Assembly (NCBI GenBank): GCA_946800325.1
Contig: OX326956.1
Coordinates: 43,857,552 to 43,921,551 of the forward strand
DNA from: Luzula sylvatica
Lineage: Eukaryota > Streptophyta > Magnoliopsida > Poales > Juncaceae
DNA: 64,000 bases
Reading direction: 5' to 3'
The notes under the pieces were generated by a model, which made no database searches, was not told where the DNA came from, and worked only from the letters and a program-made list of their open reading frames with translations. The position numbers were made by a program, and so were the translations under genes. This document shows positions 47,883-60,156 of the stretch, one piece after another (position 1 is the stretch's first letter; each line of letters opens with the position of its first letter).

Positions 47883-50260
47883 CTAACTACAAAGTGCAGG
47901 ACTAGCACGCGCCTTCTCCTCCAGTTTCTTAGCCACCGCATCGATAAATTCCTCCGTATTTACGTAAAATTCCCTCGATACCCTAAACACACAAAATTAT
48001 TCAACACATCTAACAAAAAAAAATAGTTTAATTAAACAAACATACTTAGGCCCATGGATAAGAAGCGCGAGATCCTTGGTCATTTGACCGGACTCGACCG
48101 TATCGACACACGCCGACTCCAAACTCTTGACGAACTCCATTAGCTTCTCGTTTCCATCCAATTTTGCTCTGCGCGTAAACACAATACAATCATAAAGTCG
48201 ATAAACAAAAATGAAAATGACGTACCTGTGGTGGAGCCCGCGAGACCAAGCAAAGATGGAAGCGATACTATTGGTGCTCGTCTCTTGTCCCTTTTCATGC
48301 AACCTGTAATGTCGCGTCACCGTTCCATGCGCCGCTTCGGCTTCTAGAGTCTTCCCATCCGAAGACAACTATAATAATAATATATATGATATGATACCAT
48401 AATATATACGAGTTTACATATATGATTTGTATTTATTTACCAGCACAGAGGTCATGAGGCCCAAAGACCCGAAACCTTGGGCGAGAAAATCGCTTTGGAC
48501 ATCACCGTCATAATTTTTGCATGCCCACACATAGCCTCCCTCGCTCTTCAATGCATATGCTACCATGTCATCGATTAATCTATGCTCGTACCAGATCGAG
48601 TTTTCTTCGAATTTGGCCTTCCATTTCTCCTCGTATACCTCTTGAAATATATCTTTAAATCTGCGGAAATCAGAAAAAAAAAAAGGTGTGAAATTGTGAA
48701 ATTATCGATGTTTTGGGATAAGTAAAGTATGTACGTACCTTCCATCGTACTTCTTGAGGATGGTATTCTTGGTACTCAAGTAAAGAGGCCATTTCTTCTC
48801 GAAAGCCATTGTCATCGATGACTCAGCAAATGACCTAATCGACTGAAAGAAACAAAAAAAATTAAGAAAAACGAAGCAAAGAAAATAAGAATAAAAACGT
48901 ACATCATCAACATTATACATGGCCAACGCAACTCCAGGACCCTTGAAATTATATACGTTGAATTCCACCGTCTCTCCTCCTTCTCGCTCTGAATTTTGTT
49001 CATTCAGAAAAATAAAATATAAATATTTACATGGAAGGAGAAAATAATGAAATTGATTTATCTTACCAAAAACCATTTTGAGTTTTCCTGGACCGTCAAT
49101 GACTGTGTCTGTAGCTCGATACTGGTCTCCGAATGCGTGTCTTCCCACACAAATTGGTTTTTTCCATCCTTTATTTATTTTTTAAATTCATTGTTAATTG
49201 TGAAAAATAATTCAGAAATAAAATTTGTGAAATAAGTTATATATTAAAGTGTCTAACCAGAAACGATTTGCGGTACATTTTTGCACAAGATCGGTTCACG
49301 AAATACAGTTCCTAAAATGAGAAGTAAGACAAATGTCGATGAGAATTTAATAAATTAAAAAAATAAAATTCACTGCGAGATTGAATAAAGCCCGAATTAA
49401 TAACTGAATAAAATTTAGTAGAAAAAAACAAACCGTCCAAAATGTTTCTGATGGTTCCGTTGGGGCTTCTCCACATCGACTTGAGATTGAATTCTTTAAC
49501 CCTTGTTTCGTCTAAATATAAAAATCGATAAAAAATATGTAAAACTAAATAGAGCAACATTCTTCTCCTTTAATTTGAGAAATTAAACAAGAAATTTCTC
49601 CAAAATCGAGATAATAAACAAAAAGAAATTGAACCTGGAGTAATGGTGGCACATTTGACAGCAACATTATACTTAAGAGTAGCCTCGGCACTCTCGACGG
49701 TGACTCGATCATCAGTAGCATCACGATTGAGCACCCCCAAATCAAAATATTTTATATCCAACTCCAGATATGGATTTATTAGCTGCAACCATAAAATCAC
49801 CAATCAAATTCACAAATTCTTAATCTTTAATTTCATTCCAGTTACTAAGGTATAAGATTCACCGAACCCAAAACCCTAAACCTTATAAAGTAAAGGAAAC
49901 ATAAAAGGGAACAATTGAGACCTTATCCTTGATCATCTTCCAGATAACTCTAGTCATCTCATCACCTACAACAAACAATTAACAAAATCGTTGGTCCTTC
50001 ACATTTAATCAACGAATGAGTTTAGAATTGGGCGAAGAATCCAACTAACCGTCCATCTCGACAATGGGATTTTGAACCTTGATACGTGGGGAGGCGGCGA
50101 GAGAGGCGACACAACGGAGGGACGCGTGATTGACATTGAAGGGAGAGAAGCGACGTACGGATAAGAAGGAAGCACGACGGAGGTGATGGAATTGCGATGC
50201 ATAGCAAACAGAAGACGAGGAAGACGAAGATAGCAGCGACATGGACGAGGACAGAGTCAT
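47883..50260 (-). CDS. ICDH: NADP-dependent isocitrate dehydrogenase, organelle-targeted, unit 2
   Basis: Exons 50050-50260, 49922-49965, 49635-49782, 49434-49511, 49258-49311, 49067-49168, 48903-48988, 48739-48842, 48441-48660, 48226-48368, 48046-48168, 47883-47982; 470 residues. Exon lengths are identical to unit 1 in all twelve exons. Catalytic motifs are unchanged. Differences include several in the transit peptide, AKFEENSIW in place of [14 protein letters not shown] in place of FDKKW, and the last residue Ser instead of Cys. This copy has changed more than the glutaredoxin or REM pair but shows no disabling change. Confidence 0.95.
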
Positions 50261-50409
50261 CCTATCGTCAACTCAGTGAGATGGATGGGAATTGGGAAGG
50301 TGTGCCGATCAACGGGGAAGAAGCTATAATGCAAGAAGCTGTCCATGAAGCCCATTTTGTACCCTCGAAGCCCATTAATGTCGGCTCCTGGGTCATTCTG
50401 GGAAAAAAT
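50261..50409 (-). promoter_or_regulatory. ICDH proximal promoter, unit 2
   Basis: Counterpart of 36172-36320, with an extra ATTGGGAAGG-type repeat near 50290 and altered GGGTCATT in place of GGGCCATT, so one site II core is lost here. Confidence 0.5.
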
Positions 50410-51879
50410 ACATAGAAAGAAGATATTATATATTTGGGGTTTCTATCGTACTTAATTTTTCATATGATATATATATTTTTTAGAATATTTAGAATAATTA
50501 TTTATTAACGAGTATTTAAAATAATTTTCAAGTATATTTATCAAAATTAATGTTTAGGTAAATAGGAATTATTTATTGTTCATTTAAAAAAAAAAATTAT
50601 GATACACTCTTTTAAATACCAAAAATAATCTTTGAAAAAAATGTGTGATAAAACTCTCCTATATATATTTATATTGTTATTCAATTATAGACGATGTACG
50701 TGTAAAATGTTTCAAAAATTGTATAATGTACATATGAAAAAGTTAAATAACTACATAAATTATATTGATCAGATAATAAACTATATAATTAATAAACAAG
50801 ATTTATCTGCTCATAATCTCGTATTTATTTCACCGGAGTATAGATGACTTTATTTATTTAATTCTTTGAAAAACTCTAGCCATGACCCGTTGTATAATAG
50901 ATTCAATAAGTTTAGTGGGGAGCCAACCCATAAAATACAATTCTCCATAGTTTTACGATCGAGACTACAAATTTGTAAAGTTCGTCATTACACTTCTCAT
51001 GACAATGTATGCAGAGTCTTATATAGATACTCACATTGCACTTTTCAAGTCTAATAATGGTTTGAGCACAATTTTATCGAAAACGAACATTCAAAAGCAC
51101 ACTACTTTTATTTTTTGAAACAAATTCTAAACAATTTTGGAATCGAAAAAGAGAAACTTGTTTTTATTTTATTTTATTTTCTCCCATAACTTATGTTTAT
51201 TTTGCGAAAAATAAGAAAATAGACCAACTCGCCAACATTATTTCATGATATCTGAATATACGAATATGAGACATACAAACACAAGGAATGGAATACTCTT
51301 TGCAGTTAAATAACCAGCTTTATAATATTACTTTGTTGATAAAAATGAGAATTCCATGCTTGCTCATGCTTTTGGTGAATAACATCATGCATTTCGGAAG
51401 CATTCTAGAAGGCACTAACGCACTACTCGTAAAACACGTCATGAAGAGCATGAATTAACAACCTAAATAAATTAGAAATAATGCATCATTAGTCTAAAAA
51501 GAATCTGATAAAATTGTTGGAAATATAATTGTGAAACTCAAAAATAAAAATAATTCCATTTCAGATTTTCCATTACCAACCGATAGTTTCACATAACAAT
51601 ATTGCTATACAAAATAGTTAATCGCGAACATCACATTACAATATTGCTAAAAAAATGGGATTTTTCATCATAATTCACTCTATTATCTGGAGGAAACATA
51701 ATAGTTACTTATTACAAACAAAAAAATACAAAACACAATTCCATTCTATCATAATAATTACATCAAACAGTATGATCACTATGGATTTCATGCAAACCAC
51801 ATCGCTTATTCACAATTTCTTGGATAGTTTTATCACAGATCAATGCAAAACTTACGAAAAAGAAATTAGACAATGAAAT
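50410..51879. other. Spacer between ICDH and the 70-residue gene, unit 2
   Basis: AT-rich counterpart of 36321-37616, with roughly 170 extra bases near 51400-51660 that unit 1 lacks but the third copy (63200-63570) partly shares. Unit 1 therefore probably suffered a deletion. Confidence 0.5.
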
Positions 51880-52838
51880 TCATCTTTTGAAAGAATCCCC
51901 ATTTTTAGTGGCTTCCCTAATTTGTTCTGCTATTTCTTCTCTTGCTTGTGCAGCTTTGTTCGAGAGGTTCTCAATGTTCTTCGAGGTTCTTACTGCAAAT
52001 CTCTGAAATGCTTGGCTGTAAAAGATAAAAATCAATTAATAAACTAATAGTCATACTACATATATAAAAGAAACAATCAAAATTGCTCAATGTTTTAATA
52101 GAAAATGTAGTTTCTCAACGTCCAATTGAAAAATAGAAGTAATGCAAAGGATAGCGAGAGGAACCAGTCCAAATCATTCTTGCTTCGCTAATACAAGACC
52201 AAGTACATTAAATATTGATTTGGCCTTCAAAATTTTAGTAAAGCTTACAACTTCGCAAGATTTTAATTAAAAAAACAGAAAAAAATACACAATAAGAGCT
52301 GCTAAGTCGAATCCATTATTGCCTATTGGAAACATTCTAATAATAGAATCTCTATGAATTGAACTTAGCAACCTTCAATATATATATAAATGAGAACTCA
52401 GTCCCTTAGATGTTCTTTGAAATTGCGATCAAATCTGCAAAATCATTACAGGTCTGTAAAATTGCTCATCGCCGTTCTCTCAAATTAATATTACTTAGTA
52501 CCAAATACCAAAATTAGCTGAAATTTACTGCATATCAAACAAATTTCAATTGAAACGAATGAATGTATGTACGAGCTTTGAATATATCAACAAAAAAGGG
52601 TTGATACAGAAATAAAAAAGCAAATACAACAAGACAATATCGCTTCAAGGGAACGGGCCAAATGAGGATTGAAACTCCTCACAGACCAGATGATGAAGCC
52701 TCCAACACAATCAAATCAACATAAAAATAGCATAAATCAAAGGATTAGAAGAGAAATTTACTTATTTGCAAGCCCTTCAACGATCAACTCGTTAACGACA
52801 TAGCTAATTACTCTCCCAAATAAATTTCCTCCCGCCAT
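51880..52838 (-). CDS. Uncharacterised 70-residue helical protein
   Basis: Two exons: 52762-52838 and 51880-52015; 213 nt, 70 residues. The GT-AG intron joins in frame. The N-terminus MAGGNLFGRVISYVVNELIV is hydrophobic and amphipathic. The C-terminal half is strongly helical and rich in Ala, Glu, Lys and Arg (NKAAQAREEIAEQIREATK), likely a coiled coil. No cysteine. No named domain recognised; it resembles small conserved plant proteins of unknown function and may be organellar, but that is a guess. A telo-box and site II motifs lie upstream. Exon 2 also exists as an orphan in unit 1 and at the window's right edge, which supports that the exon is real. Confidence 0.65.
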
Positions 52839-53100
52839 TTCCCCCTTCTCTCTCCCTCGATTTCGATCTCTGCTAAGAAAGGGAGATATTTAAGCTGGAT
52901 CTGGTTAGGGTTTGTAAACCCTAGCTGGCTGCGGATGGGAAGCTGTGCCGATTACCGGGTCCCCAGGATCAACGGGGAAGAAACTAGAGAGCAAACAGCT
53001 GTGTCTCGAAACGTATTCCTGCTTGGGGGGTCATGCAGATGCAGCCCATTAATGTGGGCTCATGGGCCATGTTCAGAAAATACAACACGATTTCTCATTT
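52839..53100 (-). promoter_or_regulatory. Promoter of the 70-residue gene
   Basis: TTAGGGTTT and AAACCCTA telo-box motifs at about 52906-52923. GCCCATTAA and GGGCCATG site II elements at about 53045-53070. 52945-53092 is homologous to the ICDH promoters, so the two neighbouring genes share a duplicated promoter block. Confidence 0.65.
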
Positions 53101-53740
53101 TGATTACCCCAGAGTATACATGACCCTATGGGCTATGGGTGGGTCTGTTTGATTTGCAAGAATAAGAAAATATTATATTATATGAAACAAAAGTCGATTC
53201 AAGGATAACAACTAATTTTTTTTTGTTGGATTCGTAAAAATGAGATAAAATCTTATGTCTCGTGTAATCTTTCTCTTTCTCCTTTTTATTTTCCTTGAAT
53301 GTGAGTCCCTCAAACATCAACGAAAAATACAAGACACAAAACTACATGTTAATATGTATATATATTTATTAATTATTATCTATATATGTATTTAATATAA
53401 TAAATTAATATATGATTAGTAATAGTATTTATAGATATACATATATTATATTTATTATTTATATATTATTATGATACAAATGAAATATTTATTCAATATA
53501 ATAAATAAAAATATATTATTTATTAATGATATATTACGATACAAATTACATATTTATTATTTATTAATTATATATTATGATACAAATTTAATATATATAT
53601 ATATTTCAAAATTTATTATTATTAAATTACTTTTTCATTTAAATATACATAAACCAACAAAACTTATTCTAACTACTTTTCAATTTTCTTTCACATCATA
53701 GTTCATACGATAAATTTCACTTTTCATTATATACTATTAT
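53101..53740. other. Intergenic AT-rich DNA
   Basis: Contains degenerate ATATATTATTTATTAAT repeats at 53340-53620. No gene. Confidence 0.5.
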
Positions 53741-53745
53741 AACCT

Positions 53746-53892
53746 GTGGTGCACGGATACGCCGATACGACAATACGGCGATGTGTATCGAATATCGGCG
53801 ATATGACAATTTAACATATGATTTAAGATGCGATATGAATACGGCGATACGAGTAAATTCGATTTTTTGAAGTATCCACGCAACATAGATTC
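53746..53892. mobile_element. Short GTTGCACGGATAC-type MITE
   Basis: Near-duplicate of 45211-45362: left GGTGCACGGATAC, right complement TATGTTGCGTGGATAC. The interior has the same ATACGGCGATAC repeats and CAATTTAACATATGATTTA. Confidence 0.65.
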
Positions 53893-54689
53893 TAACACAT
53901 CATACAACACAAATGAGAAACACACATCCTTCAAATTCTTATCCTCACTATATTTTCTTGGGATAATCCAAGACTCTATCAAAATCCTTCAAAATATTTT
54001 GAAAAAAGTTTGTTTTTAATCCCTTACCTTTTAAAAAAAATCCAATCAAGTCCTTAAAGTTTCAATTGGATCAATCAAGTCCCTTAACTCTATAATTTGG
54101 TATAATTAAGTCCTTTCATTCGTTAAATGCTGACTAGACTGTTAAATGATGACATGGCAAATGATGACGTGACAACATGTTGCATGAAGTATTCGACGTG
54201 CTGGTAATTTTTTTTTAAAAATTTTCATTTATAATATCAAATAATATTTCTAAATATAATATTACATGGTCCGTCTTTTCCTAAAAAAAAATGTATTAAC
54301 ATCTCTTCCCATTACGCTACAGCCAAAACCCTAAATATCCCCCCCCCCTCTCCTCTTCTCGTCTCCTCTTCTGCTCCGTTCTGCTGCGTTGTTCTCGTGC
54401 ATGAGCTCATCCTTCTCGTCGCTTGTGCTGGACACGACGCTTTCCTTCATCTTCTTCTTTCTCTCTTCGTCGATTTTGCTCGCTGGTTTAGAGCGCAAGA
54501 TATAATCTCTCTCTCTCTCTCTCAAATTTTCAACCCTATTTCAGTTCCATTTAAATTTTGCAAAAAAACCCCCTCCTTTTTGACGAATTATTCGTTTTTT
54601 CAAGTGATTGCAATGGATGGTATGAAGAAAGCAATTCAAGTAGAGAATTTGGGCTTCTTTGGTACCAATTGCAAGGGGAATTCTACTAA

Positions 54690-56820
54690 TTTCAATAACA
54701 GAGTTGAGTTTCAACGCCTTTGGATTTTTCGCCGCACTTTTCGGTTGTTTAGCTACTGCTACCAAAACCCTTCTCGCAGAATCACTTCTTCATGTTTACA
54801 AATTCGACTGATATTAATATAGCATTTATCTTTCATTTAGTTTTATTCCCTCTCTAAAAGAATCTTTTTTGTATAAACAATATAAATACAGTGTATTACA
54901 TGGCACCATTTGCGACGATCATACCGGCGTTGCCGGCGATCCTTCTAGAAGGGTCCAGAATGCTAAAATGGTTCTTCACGCACGAAAATGTCATGTCGTC
55001 TCTTTTCATAATTTTGAGTTCTGGAGCTCTCGCATTTTTCTCGCATATTTCGATAAATGTTAGGGAAATTTTGGACTGTAAACCAAATAAGTTTGGCATT
55101 ACCCAAAATGGACACCAAAGTTCGAAAATTTGGAAAATAACACTCGACATTTGAAAAGTCGAGAGATTTAAAAATCGGCCGACCTTTCAAAAGTCGAACA
55201 CTTTTAGTCCTTAATCACTAACTGACTGATGCTAATTATCTTTATTAAAAGCTTTCAACGTTTGAAACGTTGAACAAAATTGCTCGACCTTTCAAATGTT
55301 GAGAGATTGAAAAAACAATGGGAAATTTTCAAAAAACCTCCTATCTTTTTTGGATATTCTAAAAAACCCCCTATCTTTTTGAAAACTCCAAAAAAAACCC
55401 CTCTACCAAACTTTTATTTTCAAATACCCCCTATGGGGTTAAAATTAACTATGAATGGTGTTAAATATTTTTTTATGACCAAAATACCCTTCTTTTTACA
55501 TATTTAGTAATTAAAATAATATTTTTGTTATTTGTATTAATTTAAAAAAAGTCCTAATTTTTTTTTAGCTTATAATAATTTTTAAAAAATAATTATCATA
55601 TGTTATATTTATATAATTTTAATATTTCATACATTATATATATTTGACTTTCATATTTTTTACTGAAAAAATAACATAAAATAATAATAAGATGAACAAT
55701 AATATTAAAAGAACACCTTGCAAATATTTAAAAATTAAAATATCATGAATCTATTAAAAACATACATAAAAGAAGAACGAAAATAAAATAAAAATAGATG
55801 TTTAAAGAAATATTTTTCTATCACTATATTTTCAAGGTGTTTATTTTATTATTATCTGATGTTAGTTTTTCATGAATAATAAAAGAAATATTAAAATTAT
55901 ACAAACACAACATTTAATAATTTTATATGTATATTTTTGTTATTTTTTCATATGTATATTTTTGTTATTTTTGTTTGAATAATAAAACAAAAATATACAT
56001 ATAAAATTATTAAATGTTGTGTTTGTATAATTTTAATATTTTCGTTCTTCTTTCAGTAAAATTTTCGTTCTTCTTTCAGCAAAAATTATAAAATTATTTT
56101 TTCATATGTATATTTTAACATTTAATAATTTTTATTTTCGTTCTTCTTTCAGTAAAAAAAATATGAAAGTCAAATATATATAATGTATGAAATATTAAAA
56201 TTATATAAATATAGCATATGATAATTATTTTTTAAAAATTATTATAAGCTAAAAAAAAATTAGGACTTTTTTTAAATTAATACAAATAACAAAAACATTA
56301 TTTTAATTACTAAATATGTAAAAAGAAGGATAGTTTGGTCATAAAAAACATTTAACACCATCCATAGTTAATTTTAACCCTATAGGGGGTATTTGAAAAT
56401 AAAAATTTGGTAGAGGGGGTTTTTTGAAGTTTCCAAAAAGATAGGGTTTTTTTTAGAATATCCAAAAAAGATAGGGGGTTTTTTGAAAATTTCCCATTGT
56501 TTTTTCAATCTCTCGACCTTTGAAAGGTCGAGCAATTTTGTTCAACGTTTCAAACGTTGAAAGCTTTTAATAAAAATAATTAGGATCAGTCAGTTAGTGA
56601 TTAAGGACTAAAAGTGTTCGACTTTTGAAAAGTCGACCGATTTTTAAATCTCTCGACTTTTCAAATGTCGAGAGTGTTATTTTCTAAATTTTCGAACTTT
56701 GGTGTTCATTTTGGATAATACCAAACTTATTTGGTCTACATTCCAATATTTCCCTAAATGTTATTGACTCTGCCACTACCGCCAGTTTCAGTGTTGCTGC
56801 AATCTCGAGGTAATCAGTTT
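54690..56820 (+). pseudogene. Captured fragment of a nucleotide-sugar/triose-phosphate translocator gene
   Basis: In one frame about 54710-54802 reads like AFGFFAALFGCLATATKTL followed by LAESLLHVYKFD. After a probable intron (AG acceptor at about 54890), 54892-55061 reads YYMAPFATIIPALPAILLEG and on to SSGALAFFSH. The frame continues on the far side of the foldback at 56763 with a further 15 or so codons ending at a GGTAATC donor-like site. This order matches the NST/TPT (EamA-like) Golgi transporters of the UDP-sugar group. The copy has a stop after KFD, lacks the N- and C-terminal exons, and is therefore a pseudogene. Confidence 0.7.
55062..56755. mobile_element. Foldback element with about 600-bp arms
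   Basis: 1694 bp, inverted repeat. Outer arms 55062-55665 and about 56150-56755 are near-perfect complements. An inner palindrome lies at 55888-55941 / 55987-56041. Ends AGGGAAAT...ATTTCCCT, target duplication AAATGTT at 55055-55061 and 56756-56762. The arms carry repeated TCGACCTTTCAAA-type short palindromes. No ORF. Transcription through it would give a very long hairpin RNA. Confidence 0.9.
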
Positions 56821-57780
56821 CAAGGTTAAAATCGTCATTTGCAAAAAGGAATATGTATTATGTGTAAATTGCAAAAAGTCCTTATATTATTTAGAAATTG
56901 CAATATCGACCCTCAGTTTAAAAAAATTGAGGATTTACATGTTTACTTTCCAAAAAAATATAAATATCATATTTACCCTTCCAGAAATAAAATTATCATA
57001 TTTACCCTAATAAATCCTCCAGCATCGTAATTATTTCATTTTCTTTGTAAAATTATTTAATTGGATATTGTTGGGGTTTTTTGTTGCAATTTTTGATTAT
57101 GTGATTATGTAATTTGTATTGGTATTGTATTGGTATAATTATGATAATGATTTGTGTTGGTGCATGAATTAGATTTGTAATTGGTAAGTGGTGATTTGTA
57201 TTTTTTGTGTGAATTATATTTGTAATTGGTAAGTGTTAATTCGTATTGATGTGTGAATCCGATTTGAAATGGATTGTGTGCGAAATGAGTGTTATGTATA
57301 GGAAAGAAATGCGTGTGTTGTATCGGAAAGAAATGAGTGTTTTTCACTTCTTGGTAAAAAGATACTCTTGAAAATTCTTTAATTTTTTGCGCAAATAAGT
57401 CCCTCTCGTAACTAAATGTCAGTTTCTGTCTTTTTACATCGTACACAAAAATCTTTCAAAATTCACCCAAATTCCTCTAAATTCTTCAAAAAATCTCTAA
57501 ATATCTGGAAAATTATTCAGACTGCAATTTTTGTAAAAATATCCAAAAACTCTTAAAAGATTACAAATATAACCCTGATTTTCTAAAAATCTCAATGTTC
57601 TCAAAATGTTCAAAATAAAAAATTCTCAATCTCACATATCAGAATTTCTTCGTCCAGTAACATGTGATTGATTAGAACATTGTGCGTCGGATTTTTGCCT
57701 AGAAACGTAATATAGAAAACATATATAAATGGATTGCTAAACCAAACAAAAAAATGAAATATACAATTATAAGAAGCATG
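56821..57780. other. Pack-MULE interior, AT-rich part
   Basis: Intron-like or non-coding DNA downstream of the captured exon, with repeated TGTAATTGGTAAGTG segments at 57100-57260. No gene. Confidence 0.4.
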
Positions 57781-58447
57781 TTTTAATCTGATTTCAACTT
57801 GGTAGTGAATTCTAATCGATATACATCAACAATTTCAAGTAGATCGCTTCAGAGATCAAGCTTCCGATCAATGATATACAACAATTTAACGAAATTTAAG
57901 AGTAAAAACGAACCTGATGGGAGAGATATGGAGAAGAGTGTGGAAGAAGAAGCAAGCGACTATCGTGGTGCCCAGCACATGCAAGGAGAGGAGCTCCGAC
58001 GAGAAGAGGAGAGACTCAGCTCAGGCGAGAAGAGGAGGGGCACTAGAAAAGGAAGAGACGAGAAGATGAAGGGGCATGGTGGTGCTGTAGCTCGATTTTT
58101 AGAAAGAAACGCAGAAATGAAATTTGGGAGAGATGGATCTGGTTCATGGGTCCATGCAAGTAATATATTACTTAAAACAAATATTATTTTGATATTATAC
58201 AAAAATATAAATAATAAATTTATCATGTCATCAAATAATTCTTATCAAATATCGCCATGTCATCATTTAACAGTTTAATCAGCACTTAACGGATGGAAGG
58301 ACTTGATTATACCAAATTATAGAGTTAAGGGACTTGATTGGTCCAATTGAAACGTTAAGGACTTGATTGAACTTTTTCTAAAAGGCAAAGAACTAAAAAC
58401 AGATTTTTTTCAAATATTTTATATCAAACGCCCTTATCTATTTTTGA

Positions 58448-60124
58448 GTAATGATAGAAACCACACTATTTTTCCCGAATGGGTGATGTGGCAGTGGTTC
58501 GCCATGTCAACAAATCCCATGAACCAAAATTTTGCATTTGTCAATCTTTTTGTCTGAAAAAACTCTCTCTTTCTCGAAAGGAAAATTAGGGTTTTTTTTC
58601 ATCTTGGAACCCCGCAAAGCCGCCACCCCAAATTTTCGGAGAAACAAATAAGCCTCGGCCTCCCTCTCTTGGGAGCAAGAAAGAAATCCTTTCGTATTTC
58701 TCAGATCTCTCTACCTTCCTCTCTTCGAAAGAGCAAAAAATCGGAGTTGAAACCATCTGATTAGTGTGTGTGTGTGGGTTAGAAGTGGTTTATAGATTGG
58801 ATTAAAAGAGGAGAACCCATCTGACACTTGAGAAGGATACTCCCGCTCCATTCAGGAGCTAGGAAGCCATTTTAAATGTTTGATCTTTGATGTGTATATT
58901 TCATTTTGTCAATGTTTATTCTTTGAATTTTCTAATATTTACTCTATTTTTTACATTCTAATTGATTTGAAACTCTACAAGGAGTTTTGGGCACAGAAGC
59001 TGATTGATTCTTTGCATAATTGGAGATTTTAGAGTAATTGGAAATTCTCGTGGACAAATCAAATATTCATTCTTTACATGTGCACATGCAAGAAACTACA
59101 GTTTTTTCGAACGTATGGGTTCTGGTAATTCGAATTTTTTTTGGAATGTACACAGTTCTTTTGTTTGCTGATTTTTTTAAATTTGTGTAATATGATGACT
59201 TTGCTAATTCGAAAATTTTGTATACTGGTGTAATTTACTTCAAATATATATTTTTGTTAGAAGTTACAAGGATGTGTTAAAGTGATAAATATAAATTTTT
59301 GGTTTGAAAAATATGAAGTTCAAATTGTGAATTTCATTTCATTCACAGAATCATGAACCAAAAAACTGGAAATATATAAATAGAAAAAAAGAACAAACAA
59401 ACTTCAAATATAAAACACATCATTGTTCAAAAAAATTAAATTTCAGTCCAAAACTCCTAAACCACACATTAATCCTAATCAGCAAAGATCTCAATTCCAC
59501 TTCAAGCTTCAAGCTTCCGGGTCAGCATCTGCGGCACCAGTGCATTATTTACTTGACTCTACAACCAAAATCACATCAAAAAATTAGAAGATGATTTTTT
59601 TTGGATTTTTTTCTTCAAATTTATGACAACATGGTATAATCTATAAAACTATTTGTCTGGCCTAATTAGAACTAAAATCCAAATTCCAATTACTAAACTG
59701 GAAAAAGACACTAGTTTCATATTTGAAGGAAAAAATAAAATTCTTGAAATTGTTAAAAAGACAACAATGGACATTTAAAAATAACAGGACAAAAATGGAC
59801 TAAGAACCCTGCTCTGAAAAAATTTCAGGTGCTAAAGTTTTCAAAGAAGTTTCAAGAAAAGAAAATGTTCAGACCCCTAATTGACTCGAAAACACTAATT
59901 TCAGTTCTAAATACTAATTTTAGGCAATAACATACTAACTAATTACCACACAACAAGATCTAAGAAATTTCGAAGAACGGTTTATCATTTGATGAAAATT
60001 TGTTGTCCTCCAGAATTCTCGATTCATGGGAGTGGCTTCGAGATTTGAGAGTTGAAGAGTTGATTATTGGTTTCTTTCAGGTGCTACAGTTTTTAGTGTG
60101 TCTCGTGGGATCCATTTATTCGGT

Positions 60125-60156
<32 letters not shown>

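Larger units (their letters stand above)
38237..52490. repeat. Segmental duplication, unit 2 (14.25 kb)
   Basis: Second tandem copy of 21680-38236. It lacks the 4-kb LINE and carries a 1.6-kb TIR element at 45036-46645. Its right end passes straight into the intact 5' part of the 70-residue gene, which suggests unit 2 keeps the original right junction and unit 1 the original left one. Confidence 0.95.
54001..58411. mobile_element. Pack-MULE with captured nucleotide-sugar transporter fragment
   Basis: 4411 bp. A 9-bp target duplication AAATATTTT lies at 53992-54000 and 58412-58420. Terminal inverted repeats of roughly 160 bases share long blocks such as AATCAAGTCCCTTAACTCTA and ATAATTTGGTATAAT. 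Similar CT-rich, CTCCTCTTCTCG-like leader sequence lies inside each end. Long TIRs plus a 9-bp TSD define a Mutator-like element. No transposase is present; instead it carries a fragment of a host gene, split by a foldback insertion. Confidence 0.9.

Noticed and set aside
57799..58278. 159-codon plus-strand frame in the Pack-MULE
   Set aside because: It overlaps the right TIR, and its reverse complement resembles the CT-rich leader at the left end; it is a low-complexity Glu/Arg frame, not a gene.
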